This document shows, piece after piece, positions 18,002 through 25,555 of a stretch of 32,431 nt of DNA. Position 1 is the stretch's first letter. The number at the start of each line of letters is the position of its first letter. This DNA is from Chara braunii (Eukaryota; Streptophyta; Charophyceae; Charales; Characeae): contig BFEA01000062.1 of the NCBI GenBank assembly GCA_003427395.1, positions 2,261,864-2,294,294 on the forward strand. The letters run 5' to 3'. A program made the position numbers and the translations under genes. Below the pieces are notes generated by a model. That model did no database searches and was not told where the DNA came from. It saw only the letters and a list, made by a program, of their open reading frames with translations.

Positions 18002-18963
18002 TTAAGCGTTGACGACACTTCCTCCTCAGGTGTCGTAGGTTCACTTGGGCAACAAATAACAACCCATTGACCTACTACAAGACACAAGCCACGGTGAGTA
18101 GCACGATCGCTCGGTGGATGTACTTCATCGACCAATTTGACTTACACCGAAGCACATTTCAGGTCTCTCAAGCCGAGCCGCGAATGCTTTCTTGCGACGA
18201 TCAGATTTTTGCGCAGCAATCCATCATGCGTTCGACTTCGACGATGACCTGCATCAACATTTCGTACGCTCATACAAGTCGGATCGGATTCCGGAATACG
18301 CCACTCTCTACGAGCAACTTTCTTCGGATCACCTGTTGGCCAACCACTATCGCATCACTGACGACTACTTGCTTCTCCATTCACAAGGCAAAGACTTACT
18401 ATGTGTCCCATGAGACCATCAACTACGGACTCACTTTCTTGGCGAGTACCACGACTTGCGACTCGCCGGCCACTTCGGAGTCAACCGTACGATCCCAAGA
18501 CTTCGACAATGATTCCGGTGGCCCGACCTCATTACCGACATCACCTCGTATTGCGAATCTTGCGAAATTTGTCGACGAAGCAAACCCCGCAACTGCAACC
18601 CCTACGGCGAGTTGCACCTGTTGCCTATCCCTCGGGAACCCGGCCTCGTCATTGCTATGGATGTCACCGTCCCATTCCCCCACGATCATTTTTGGCAGGA
18701 CGACATTTTCACGGCCGTTGACAGTTTGAGTAAGTACAAGCGAATTGAAGCGATTCCTTCCCTGCAAGTATCACACCACGACTCCAAAGCTTGTGCGACT
18801 GGATGCGCAGCAACGACGACCCGGAGAATATCGTCAACGACTGCGACACTCGCTTCATGTCGGCATTTTTGACTTCTCTCATGAAGGAGTCCGGCACCGA
18901 GATGAAACTGAGTTCGACTCGGTATCCACAAACGAACGGGCAAAGAGAGCGGGCACATTAAAC
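18002..18963 (+). pseudogene. Decayed Ty3/gypsy pol: RNase H end and integrase core
   Basis: After the TTAA the interrupted RNase H frame resumes (RHFLL, an in-frame TGA just before it, then NNPLTYYKTQATVSSTIARW), then shifts frame to the RNase H end (NAFLRRSDF). Integrase follows: the zinc-binding module has HDLRLAGHFG and YCESCEICRRSK, with a TGA before FRWPDL. Catalytic aspartates lie in IAMDVTVPF and NDCDTRF, and the glutamate in NGQRERA, with exactly 35 residues between the second D and E. At least three frameshifts and two TGA codons show it is dead. Coding ends at the hAT-like element; the CAA codon at the junction reads TAA on this side. Confidence 0.88.
18956..18963. other. Left 8-bp target-site copy of hAT-like element
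   Basis: CATTAAAC here pairs with CATCAAAC at 19417-19424. A single C-to-T change distinguishes the copies and turns the original glutamine codon into TAA on the left. Confidence 0.8.
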
Positions 18964-19416
18964 CAGTGCCGTACCCCCGTTCACCGTTCGAGGGTCCGTG
19001 AACGAAGTTCGGTCACTGGTCATGAAAATCGTGACCGGTTGTAGTTCAAGGAGTTCACATAGAGCGAGAAAGTTTTTTTTTTTTTTGACCCTTTTTTTTT
19101 TTTTTTTTTAAAGGNGGGNGGGGCCCGTGGGGGTCATCGGNGGGTACCCCTCCATAATTTTTTCGCTTTTTTTCACNAAAAAAAAAAAAAAACGGACTCA
19201 GCCAAAATAAGCATTTTTGTTTTTTTGTGTTGTAGATTGTTTCAATTTTTTTTTCTTTTCAATGTCATCACGATGTCGGGCTTCTAGAGATGGTCCGACG
19301 GCAGCGGGGTGAGCCGAAAAAAAAAAAGAAAAAAAAAACACCGCTCTTTCATGGTTTGGCCGTTCACGGGCGCAGAGGCATATGACCGCCCGGTCACGTT
19401 CACGGTGACGGCACTG
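18964..19416. mobile_element. hAT-like non-autonomous element
   Basis: The ends are CAGTGCCGT (18964-18972) and ACGGCACTG (19408-19416), perfect 9-bp inverted repeats of the CAGNG type typical of hAT transposons, and an 8-bp target duplication flanks it, also the hAT signature. Subterminal sequence continues the symmetry loosely (GTTCACCG, GGTCAC). The 453-bp interior has no transposase frame, contains T and A tracts and several Ns, and interrupts the old gypsy integrase just after the catalytic glutamate motif. Confidence 0.85.
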
Positions 19417-19985
19417 CATCAAACCACTCAAATGATGCTCCGTACGCTAATCCATCCAGACCAAAAGGATTGGGTTGACCGTCTCCCTGACATCGAATTC
19501 GCCTACTGTAACAACACTTCGTTGCATCCGGCAATCGACGTGACTCCATTCGAGTTGCACCACGCCGTGACACAGTGGTCGGAAAGGCCGTATCTTCGCT
19601 GATCTCTTACGTCCACGGACTGTTGACATTGATGCCCCTTTCTCTCCCACCTCCGTTCGAAAGTACCGGGAATTGCTGGCACAAGCCCGCGCAAACATGC
19701 AAAAGGCTCAAGTCCACATGCAGCAGCAAGCCAATCGGTGTCACGTGCTATGTCCTATCCGCGCCGGCAACCTTGTTTGGGTCTCCGCGGAAGAGTTTGA
19801 GCTCGAACAAAACGTTTCGCGCAAGCTACTCCCTAAGTGGTTTGAACCTTGGACCGTCACATCAGCCGCGGGCGACGAGCCCGATGGCCCATCATTTGTG
19901 ATCGAAATCCCCCTGCATCTAACGGTCCACCCAGTATTTCACGCCTCCAAGCTGGCTACGTATACACCAGCCAAGAGCGACGACT
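19417..19985 (+). pseudogene. Decayed Ty3/gypsy pol: integrase C-terminal part
   Basis: The integrase frame continues after the hAT-like element with HQTTQMMLRTLIHPDQKDW, DIEFAYCNNTSLHPA and TPFELHH. It then shifts frame at about 19565-19600 and goes on with RELLAQARANMQKAQ, an AGNLVWVSAEEF strand, KLLPKWFEPW (the GPY/F-type position, here EPW) and [13 protein letters not shown]. It ends in a GA microsatellite at 19995, so the extreme C-terminus and any 3' LTR are not visible. No chromodomain is seen. The sequence is clearly distinct from the minus-strand chromovirus, so it is a different gypsy lineage. Confidence 0.87.
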
Positions 19986-19992
19986 TCTCGGG

Positions 19993-19994
<2 letters not shown>

Positions 19995-20081
<87 letters not shown>
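19995..20081. repeat. (GA)n microsatellite
   Basis: About 43 uninterrupted GA dinucleotides directly follow the gypsy integrase remnant (GGCC before, ACATTGGG after). It probably expanded from an AGAGAG run in the coding sequence. Confidence 0.97.
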
Positions 20082-20084
<3 letters not shown>

Positions 20085-20250
20085 TGGGATTTGGTGAGAT
20101 TCGGCTTCAGACTTGACATTTGGGCAGAGACATTGTTGGGGACTATTTTTGGATCGGTATCGACGACATTTTGGGTTGACGACATCTTGCATGATCCATC
20201 TCCTCCCCCCTTCATCTCTCCTCCCTCCTCCTCATCTGTGTATGATACGG

Positions 20251-20281
20251 CCTGGCGCCCTCGTCTGTGTTCGGCGCCAGG
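20251..20281. other. Perfect hairpin CCTGGCGCC / GGCGCCAGG
   Basis: A 9-bp perfect inverted repeat (20251-20259 and 20273-20281) has a 13-base loop. It could be a foldback relic or a transcript terminator-like structure; nothing nearby assigns it. Confidence 0.6.
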
Positions 20282-20295
20282 CTATTCACAACCGG

Positions 20296-20333
20296 TGATG
20301 ATGATGATGATGATGATAATGATGATGATGATG
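20296..20333. repeat. (GAT)n microsatellite
   Basis: About 12 GAT/ATG units with one TAA-type interruption. Confidence 0.95.
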
Positions 20334-20400
20334 TTCAGTCTGTGTCACGACATTGATTGGGTCTGGTTGTTGGTATTTCAGTCTTCCGCTGCGCTATCAT

Positions 20401-20460
20401 TGCTCCATGTTTGAGAGGTCGGTTCTTGGTTGCTCCATGTTTGAGAGGTCCGTTCTTGGT
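20401..20460. repeat. 30-bp tandem duplication
   Basis: TGCTCCATGTTTGAGAGGTC plus GGTTCTTGGT is repeated immediately, with one mismatch (G to C at position 21 of the unit). Confidence 0.95.
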
Positions 20461-20492
20461 TCTGGTCTGCGCCATTTGGCATGCGACACACT

Positions 20493-20610
20493 AGGACCTT
20501 TTTGACTCAGCTCTGGGAGTGATTGCAGTCAGGTGCTTCCAGGTCTGCCCCTGAGTGTGGTGTATGCATGTAAACAAGTGCTCCTGTGAGTATGCCCCGA
20601 GACTCGAACA
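20493..20610. repeat. Dispersed repeat, copy 1 (see 27535)
   Basis: Shares with 27535-27660 the order TAGGAC, CTCAGCT, GTGATTGCAGTCAGGTGC (ATGATTGCGGTCAGATGC there), AAGTGCTCCTGTGAGTATGCCC (AAGTGCTGGTGGTGAGCATGCCC there). Identity is moderate. It looks like an old interspersed element without a visible end. Confidence 0.5.
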
Positions 20611-20789
20611 GACACTGTATACATGTGCCGCTGCTGCTGCTGCAGTGTGCTACGGGCTGATCAAAATCGCTGTGGATACTGTGCGACACTCTGGTGCCAG
20701 ATCGTTGTCCTTGCACAAATGTTTGTGACATCCTCTAGGTCATAACTCTTATCCTTATCCTTATTCAAGGCTGTGAGTCACTTCGCGAC

Positions 20790-20899
20790 GCTCTGCAGGA
20801 TTCGAACTCTTGATGTATATTTATCAAGGATTCGAACTCGTGCTCTATATTTATCAACAGCCATATCTTCGCACCGTCCAGCCACACCTGTGCGACTGT
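20790..20899 (-). repeat. tRNA-like repeat unit 1, split by a TIR element
   Basis: On the minus strand the unit reads GTGGCTGGACGGTGCGAAG (A-box-like) then GAGCACGAGTTCGAATCCT (B-box-like TTCGAATCC). A second, tandem B-box block is at 20795-20808. On the plus strand the unit continues beyond the inserted element at 21351 with ATTGTCCTTCTCCGAGG and GCCGGGTACATGGGA. The intact neighbour at 21391-21500 shows the same order without interruption. tRNA-derived SINEs have this head; here the ends are unclear. Confidence 0.55.
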
Positions 20900-21350
20900 G
20901 GGGCTCGTTCCACTACCTCGACTTGAGAAAATCTCAAGGGGGGGGGCTCTTCCACTACACCCTTGAGATTCACTGATCACATTGAAAAGCGATTAACTTT
21001 CCCGCCATAATAAAATCCGGCTCCGAAAGTGAAGACCGGCTGTAGGGCGCCCAGGCAAACCGGGCCAATTTTCGAGTCACCTCCCAGGGGTGAGTCCAAT
21101 TTCCTTGAAAAGGGGCACCAGCGCCCGAGTTTTCTTTTTTTTGCCCCCCCCCGATTACAGTTGTCCTGGGCCAATGACCGACTCGTTTTTCTGAGCACTA
21201 ACTGGAGGGTGTAGCGTTAACTGTAGGGTAACTGTAGGGTGTAGTGGAACAAGACGGAAGTCTAGGATTTTGAATGACGATCGGGCTCAAGCGGGGGTGT
21301 ACGGCCATCCTTGAGATTTTTCTCAAGTCAAGGGTAGTGGAACGAGGCCC
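20900..21350. mobile_element. 450-bp TIR element with an adjacent empty-site relative
   Basis: The left end GGGCTCGTTCCACTACC plus CTTGAGAAAATCTCAAGG is mirrored by the right end, whose reverse complement is GGGCCTCGTTCCACTACC followed by CTTGACTTGAGAAAAATC. The TIRs are therefore about 40 bp with small differences. The flanks match the uninterrupted sequence GTGCGACATTGTCCTTCTCC at 21463, which acts as an empty site. The target duplication is short (about 3 bases, TGT) and uncertain. There is no transposase frame inside, so it is non-autonomous. Confidence 0.75.
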
Positions 21351-21390
21351 ATTGTCCTTCTCCGAGGCCGGGTACATGGGAAAGTCCCAA

Positions 21391-21500
21391 CGCTTTGCAG
21401 GATTGGAACTCGTGATCTATATTTAGCAATAGCCATATCTGTGCGCCATCAAGCCACACCTGTGCGACATTGTCCTTCTCCGAGGAGGCCGGGTACATGG
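21391..21500 (-). repeat. tRNA-like repeat unit 2
   Basis: On the minus strand it reads GTGTGGCTTGATGGCGCAC (A-box-like) then GATCACGAGTTCCAATCCTG (B-box-like with one mismatch). It is followed on the plus strand by the common block GCGACATTGTCCTTCTCCG and GGCCGGGTACATGGGA. It is the closest relative of unit 1 and lacks the 450-bp insertion. Confidence 0.55.
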
Positions 21501-21596
21501 GACGTGTGATCTAGATCAGCTACATAACATTCTAAATCATTGTATCTGGAACGGGAAATGGGCCCTATACCTTCAAAACGTTCGATCACACGGAAT

Positions 21597-21645
21597 GTAT
21601 ACATATATTTGTGACAATATATATATATGCATATATTGTCCATGA
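21597..21645. repeat. AT-rich palindromic run
   Basis: GTATACATATATTTGTGACA then ATATATATATGCATATATTG; short TA/CA repeats with an ATGCAT palindrome. No other function is seen. Confidence 0.6.
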
Positions 21646-21819
21646 GGCAGTCCATAGATAAGTGTCCACTGTTGAGTAGTGGGGCGAGGCCCATGGACTT
21701 CGCCGAGGAGGATCTCGGGCGGGAACTTGTCTGTCGTGTGCGACCTTGTACGCGACGCTGTCGTCGCTGCATCGCTGCATGAAGGCTCAAAGTACCAGGT
21801 CATCCCCCGTCCCCCCCGG

Positions 21820-21988
21820 GAGCATGGTCCCACTAGCAACGGGGATTGGATTAAGATCCGGAATCTGGGCGTGTTTTAGGCAGAGATGCAGAAAAGGAGT
21901 TCAATCTCGATTTTCCGCACTTGTCCACAAACGCGGCCAGACTCAGGCGTTCAATCCAATCCTCTTTGCTAGTGGGAGCTCGCCTCGG
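21820..21988. mobile_element. Foldback MITE, GGTCCCAC family, copy 1
   Basis: The left end GGTCCCACTAGCAA..GATTGGATTAA is mirrored by the right end, whose reverse complement reads GCTCCCACTAGCAAAGAGG then ATTGGATTGAACGCCTGAG. The palindrome extends inward for ~60 bases with decreasing identity (GGCAGAGATGCAGAAAA in the left arm). The same ends occur at 27709-27866 and, shorter, at 26979-27086. No coding content; a foldback-type non-autonomous element. Confidence 0.75.
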
Positions 21989-22180
21989 GTTTCGAACTAA
22001 TCATCTGTTTCTCAGCAGCATCCACCGTGGCATGTGCCTACAACTCAGCCACCAGGCAGGGTACATGGGAAATTGTCTTCGTCGAGGAGGGTCTCGAATG
22101 AGAATCACTTGTCTGTAGTGCGACATTGCAGCGTCGAGGAGGGTGTCCAATGAGAATCACGTGTCTGTAGTATGCGACAT
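21965..22180 (-). repeat. tRNA-like repeat unit 3 and duplicated GAGAATCAC module
   Basis: On the minus strand CCTGGTGGCTGAGTTGTAGGC (a good A-box match) is followed by GATGATTAGTTCGAAACCCG (B-box TTCGAAACC). On the plus strand the tail block GTCGAGGAGGGTCTCGAATGA, GAATCACTTGTCTGTAG, TGCGACATTGCAG is itself duplicated at 22072-22130 and 22134-22185. Confidence 0.55.
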
Positions 22181-22244
22181 TGCAGAACAGTGTACGACAC
22201 TGTCATGGCTGCATGAAGGCTCTGAGCCACAGCTGTGGGACGTT

Positions 22245-22425
22245 GTCCTCCGCAGGGTTTGAGCTCATGACCTGTTTGTCAGCAGCTACCACATATGTGG
22301 CACTGTATCATTCCGCCACCAGGCCGGGTACATGGAACATTGTCTTCGCGGCAGAGGTGGGTCTCGGGTGAGAATCACTTCCCTGTGGTGTGCGACACTG
22401 CGGCCTGTGTGCGACGCCGCTGCCA
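22245..22425 (-). repeat. tRNA-like repeat unit 4
   Basis: On the minus strand GGCCTGGTGGCGGAATGATA resembles a tRNA 5' half and GGTCATGAGCTCAAACCCTG a T-arm, separated by about 40 bases. On the plus strand the tail continues GGCCGGGTACATGGAACATT, GGGTCTCGGGTGAGAATCAC, TGTGGTGTGCGACACTGCGG, the same module as in units 1-3. It ends about 80 bases before the reading frame at 22497. Confidence 0.6.
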
Positions 22426-22496
22426 ACTCTGCATGATACTGCTGGCCTTGCGGCAGCTTCGAGCTTCGCGATTGTCTGCCTGCCTGAGGGGCGGCA

Positions 22497-23357
22497 ATGA
22501 CTCGGAGTGTGTCGCACAACCGCCGCCCAATGAACATGCCTAGCTCTGGTGTGAAGCTGTCCTGCTCGGGCAACGGTGGAGGGCTAGGGATAAGGAGGTC
22601 CCGCCGCCTAAGGTCCTCCGCCTCCTTCTCCTCCTCCTTGACTCCTATCGTGGTGCTGTTAATGGTGATCATCTGCTGTCTGCAGCTGGTGGAATACGCC
22701 TCCTCGGCGAGGTCGCCAAAGGAGACTGAAGACGACCCTATTACGGAGCAAGAAGAGGTCCCCATTAAGGAGCAAGAAGAAGAGGTCCCCATTACGGAGC
22801 AAGAAGAAAAGGTCCCCATTAAGGAGCAAGAAGACGTCCTGAAGGAGGAGGAGGAGGAGGAGCCAGTTAAGGTGCAGTACATTAAACCCGTTGAACCGAG
22901 TGAAGAGGTCCCGGAGGACCATGACAAGCACCGGTCAAAGGGAGGGCATCAAGCCCCTCCACCGAAACAGCACAAGGCTGCCATCGCTCAAGAAACGGGG
23001 ACGGCGAATGCGACTGCTGCGGGGGAGGAACACCCCAGTTTTAAACCCCCTTTAAAGTTTAAGGACCCCCAAAGTAACCTGACAGATGATGAAGAGCCGG
23101 ACTATGGAGAGGGTAACACGAACAACACCACCCCTCCCCCTTATTGGGATGGCACCAGTCGCCGCCCACCGCCACCAGATTCGAACGGTGGAGCGACCCC
23201 TCCCCCCATCTGGAATTGCCCGAATATGTCCGCCCCTCCCCCCAAGTCCAGCGCGCTCACCCATCCTCCCCCCAGAGGCTTGACAGCTGGCACAATCCTA
23301 TGGCCCTTTGCCATTGCTCTGTGTCATCGCCTGCTTCTCTCAACATGTTTCCTGTGA
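22497..23357 (+). CDS. Predicted secreted acidic/proline-rich protein, possibly GPI-anchored
   Basis: 286 residues; ATG at 22497, with alternative ATGs at 22530 and 22536. A basic stretch (RRSRRLR, 33-39) precedes a hydrophobic segment at about 49-66 (IVVLLMVIICCLQLVEYA), i.e. a signal peptide or signal anchor with a long n-region. Residues 81-113 are four 9-residue acidic repeats (VPIKEQEEE type). From residue 150 on there are six PPP or PPPP clusters (APPPK, TPPPY, RPPPP, TPPPI, APPPK, HPPPR) and N-glycosylation sequons (NAT 171, NLT 194, NNT/NTT 209-210, NMS 243). It ends with a hydrophobic tail after GLTAG, as in GPI-anchored wall proteins. It resembles hydroxyproline-rich wall glycoproteins in architecture only. 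It is intronless, follows a tRNA-like repeat and ends in TGA. Function unknown; the frame could be chance or TE-derived, but its ordered architecture argues for a gene. Confidence 0.6.
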   Translation: MTRSVSHNRRPMNMPSSGVKLSCSGNGGGLGIRRSRRLRSSASFSSSLTPIVVLLMVIICCLQLVEYASSARSPKETEDDPITEQEEVPIKEQEEEVPITEQEEKVPIKEQEDVLKEEEEEEPVKVQYIKPVEPSEEVPEDHDKHRSKGGHQAPPPKQHKAAIAQETGTANATAAGEEHPSFKPPLKFKDPQSNLTDDEEPDYGEGNTNNTTPPPYWDGTSRRPPPPDSNGGATPPPIWNCPNMSAPPPKSSALTHPPPRGLTAGTILWPFAIALCHRLLLSTCFL

Positions 23358-23655
23358 CGTCAACAGGATATGTGACAACACAACTTTTTTGACCAGCACT
23401 ATTCCCTTTGCTGCGTTTCTTGGTTTCCATCCTTGTTTTCTTTCCTTTTTCGGCCTCTCTTATTTTTTGCCGTTTTGGTCTACAGCCTCTTCGCAGTTTG
23501 ACTTACTAACTCCGACGCGGCTATCAGTCTGTTCCTGGATGAGATTACGGCCAGGTGAGCGATCTGTGTGCACCTGGACGAGATTACGGCCAGGATGAGA
23601 TCAGTTTGACTTACTAACTCCGACGAAGCTATCAGTCTAAGTGTCCAGCTGAAAC
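23358..23655. other. Interval downstream of the proline-rich frame
   Basis: About 300 bases are T-rich at 23395-23480. A direct repeat follows: AGTTTGACTTACTAACTCCG and CTATCAGTCT occur at 23496-23531 and again at 23602-23638, and GATTACGGCCAGG occurs at 23544 and 23582. I see no gene; no clear polyadenylation signal was identified. Confidence 0.5.
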
Positions 23656-23678
23656 GCGCGCGCGCGAGCGAGCGAGCG

Positions 23679-23752
<74 letters not shown>
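23656..23752. repeat. (CG)n-(CGAG)n-(GA)n compound microsatellite
   Basis: GCGCGCGCG, then five GAGC-type units, then about 35 GA dinucleotides. Confidence 0.95.
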
Positions 23753-23754
<2 letters not shown>

Positions 23755-24065
23755 TGTGAAAAGGGCCATCGTAAATAAGGCAGTGGGAGTGAGAGGGAGA
23801 GATGTGGCCCGCAGAGAAAAGACGGAAGTCGTCCAAGTGACCAAATAAGACATCGCAAAGGTTGACCCCCTGGAAGAAGGCCCTCTTATAGCTGTCGAAA
23901 GGTGGGGAGGGGGGAAGGCGCGGAAGGGCAGGCTCGGGTTGGTGGAAAGGGGGGGTGGGGAGGGGGGGGGGGAGGGGTTGGGGGGGTAGGGATCTGTTTT
24001 CCTAATGGCATCATGGACCACTCTCCACTCCGATCCCCATCGACTTCTATTGGGGCAGTGCCTGA
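23753..24065. other. G-rich interval, no gene seen
   Basis: It includes a G-rich patch at 23904-23991 with runs of 9 or more G interrupted by single A/T, potentially G-quadruplex forming on the plus strand. No domain is recognisable in either strand. Confidence 0.5.
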
Positions 24066-24358
24066 GGTCGGGGTCCCAATTCCGCCCAACCTCTGGTCAT
24101 AGCCGCTGATCCTCTGAGTGTACGGTCGGGGTCCCAATTCCGCCCATCGTCTGTTCATAGCCGCTGATCCTCTGAATGTACGGTCGGGGTCACAGTTCTG
24201 CTGCGCATCCTCTGTTCGTAGCCGTTGATCCTCTGAATGTACGGCCGGGATCCCGATTCCGCTCATCTTCTGTTCATAGCCGCCGATCCTCTGAATGTAG
24301 GGTCGGGGTCCCAATTCCGCTCATCCTCTGCTCATAGCCGTCGATCCTCTGAATGGAC
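24066..24358. repeat. 58-bp minisatellite, five copies
   Basis: Units start at 24066, 24124, 24182, 24243 and 24301 (spacing 58, 58, 61, 58). The consensus includes GGTCGGGGTCCCAATTCCGC, CTCATCCTCTGTTCATAGCC and G(C/T)(C/T)GATCCTCTGAATGTAC. A partial sixth (TCGGGGTCCCAACTCCGCCC) starts at 24367 after a GGACCGTCCACA break. Confidence 0.93.
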
Positions 24359-24553
24359 CGTCCACATCGGGGTCCCAACTCCGCCCTTCGCAGGTAGGCG
24401 CAGTCAGGCAAGGGAGACCTCGCCTCCTCGAGGGCGGGTTCTGTGAGGAAGCGTTGTATTCGAGAAGGAAGACCATAGCCCGCAACGCTGCTGCGCTTCA
24501 CTCCCGGCAGTTCACTGGATAGATGAGACGTTAGTACCTTCTTCCCCCGCACA

Positions 24554-24643
24554 CAACCTACGGCAATTATATCTGTATTTTTGGGGTATCTTTCAGTCTA
24601 AATAGTAAATACAGCTTTATAGTGACCGTGCGGAGTATTTGGG
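24554..24643. mobile_element. Palindromic MITE, GGTCATTAT family, copy 1
   Basis: The left arm CTACGGCAATTATATCTGTATTTTT and the right arm (reverse complement CTCCGCACGGTCACTATAAAG then CTGTATTTAC) mirror each other around TTTCAGTCTAAATA. This is a diverged member; compare 31936-32024. Confidence 0.6.
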
Positions 24644-24689
24644 TAAAGAAGGTAGTATGGCATGGTGTCTCGGGTCGATCCCATCCCGC

Positions 24690-25097
24690 CTCAACAAGGG
24701 GGGTGAAGCGTGTGGATAAGGTTATAATTATCAAGAGGGGGGGAGAGGGGAAGATGGGGGGGGGTGATCAAGGGTCGGCCTTTATCCATGAATGGATAAA
24801 CAGTGGATTACTTTTCATCGTAATGGATGGATAAAGAGTGGCCTTCCTTTCCCATGGATGGGGATAAAGGGCCTCGCTCCACCCTTATGCCCCTACAACG
24901 AGGGCAAAGCATGTGGATAAGGTCATAATTATCAAGGAGGGGGGGAGGGGGGGGAGGGGGGGGAAGGGGGGATCTAGGGCCGGCCTTTATCCATGAAAGG
25001 ATATACAGTTAACTCTTTTTCATCATGATGAATGCATTGGATAAAGAGTGCCCTTCTTTTTCCATGGATGGGGGATAAAGGGCCTCGCTCCACCACG
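24690..25097. repeat. ~200-bp tandem duplication
   Basis: Unit 1 (24691-24882) and unit 2 (24893-25097) share GTGTGGATAAGGTTATAATT (GTGGATAAGGTCATAATT), a G-rich run, CGGCCTTTATCCATGAA, TTTTTCATC, GGATAAAGAGTG and CATGGATGGGGATAAAGGGC then CTCGCTCCACC. The G-run is longer in unit 2, consistent with slippage. Confidence 0.9.
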
Positions 25098-25192
25098 CAG
25101 GACGCCACTCACCACAGGGGCTGTTTGGCGAGTTTTGCTTCAAGGCTCCACCACCACTCACCGTGGTCTCTGAGTCAAAACTACCGTCTGCA

Positions 25193-25279
25193 CCCCAACA
25201 AAACGCGCGGTCATTATTGCCGTATCTGGACTGAAAATTGCGCCAAATGCATCTAAAATGACCGGGCGTTGTATTCGGG
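25193..25279. mobile_element. Palindromic MITE, GGTCATTAT family, copy 2
   Basis: Left CCCCAACAAAACGCGCGGTC then ATTATTGCCGTATCTGGACT; the right arm's reverse complement is CCCGAATACAACGCCCGGTC then ATTTTAGATGCATTTGG. Both arms carry the AACGCxCGGTCATT motif. Confidence 0.75.
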
Positions 25280-25395
25280 TTAAGAGGGTAGCTTTTTCTT
25301 CGGGGGTGAAAGGCCGTGGTGAGTACTAACCACAGTTAACTTTTTTCTCCCCGCCTGCAACAGCGGGAATGTGGAGCCTGCGGTTGATTATTGAG

Positions 25396-25523
25396 GCTCC
25401 CCTAAAGAGTGTTGACTCCGGAGATTACCAGCCCTGTTCTGGACTTACCTGGACGGCTAGGCCGTCATTATGCAGATCGCGCAGCTCTCCATCTTCTCCC
25501 TTGAGTCCCCTAAAGAGTGCTAA
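25396..25523. repeat. Extra inverted copy of the long-inverted-repeat end, between short direct repeats
   Basis: 25424-25497 (ATTACCAGCCCTGTTCTGGA, GTCATTATGCAGATCGCGCA, CTCTCCATCTTCTC) is the reverse complement of 25573-25650 and the direct equivalent of 26540-26615. It is bounded by TCCCCTAAAGAGTG at 25397 and 25505, a 14-bp direct repeat that continues as TTGACT/CTAACT. It looks like a rearranged or captured end of the larger element. Confidence 0.65.
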
Positions 25524-25555
25524 CTACTGTAGGGAGATCCCAGGTGGCAGTGAGG

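Noticed and set aside
18067-18729. 220-codon plus-strand frame over the second gypsy fragment
   Set aside because: Mostly a shifted frame; only its start is real RNase H, and the integrase motifs are read in other frames.
24066-24358. CRISPR-like array
   Set aside because: Regular 58-bp units are conserved throughout with no unique spacers; it is a minisatellite in a eukaryotic context.
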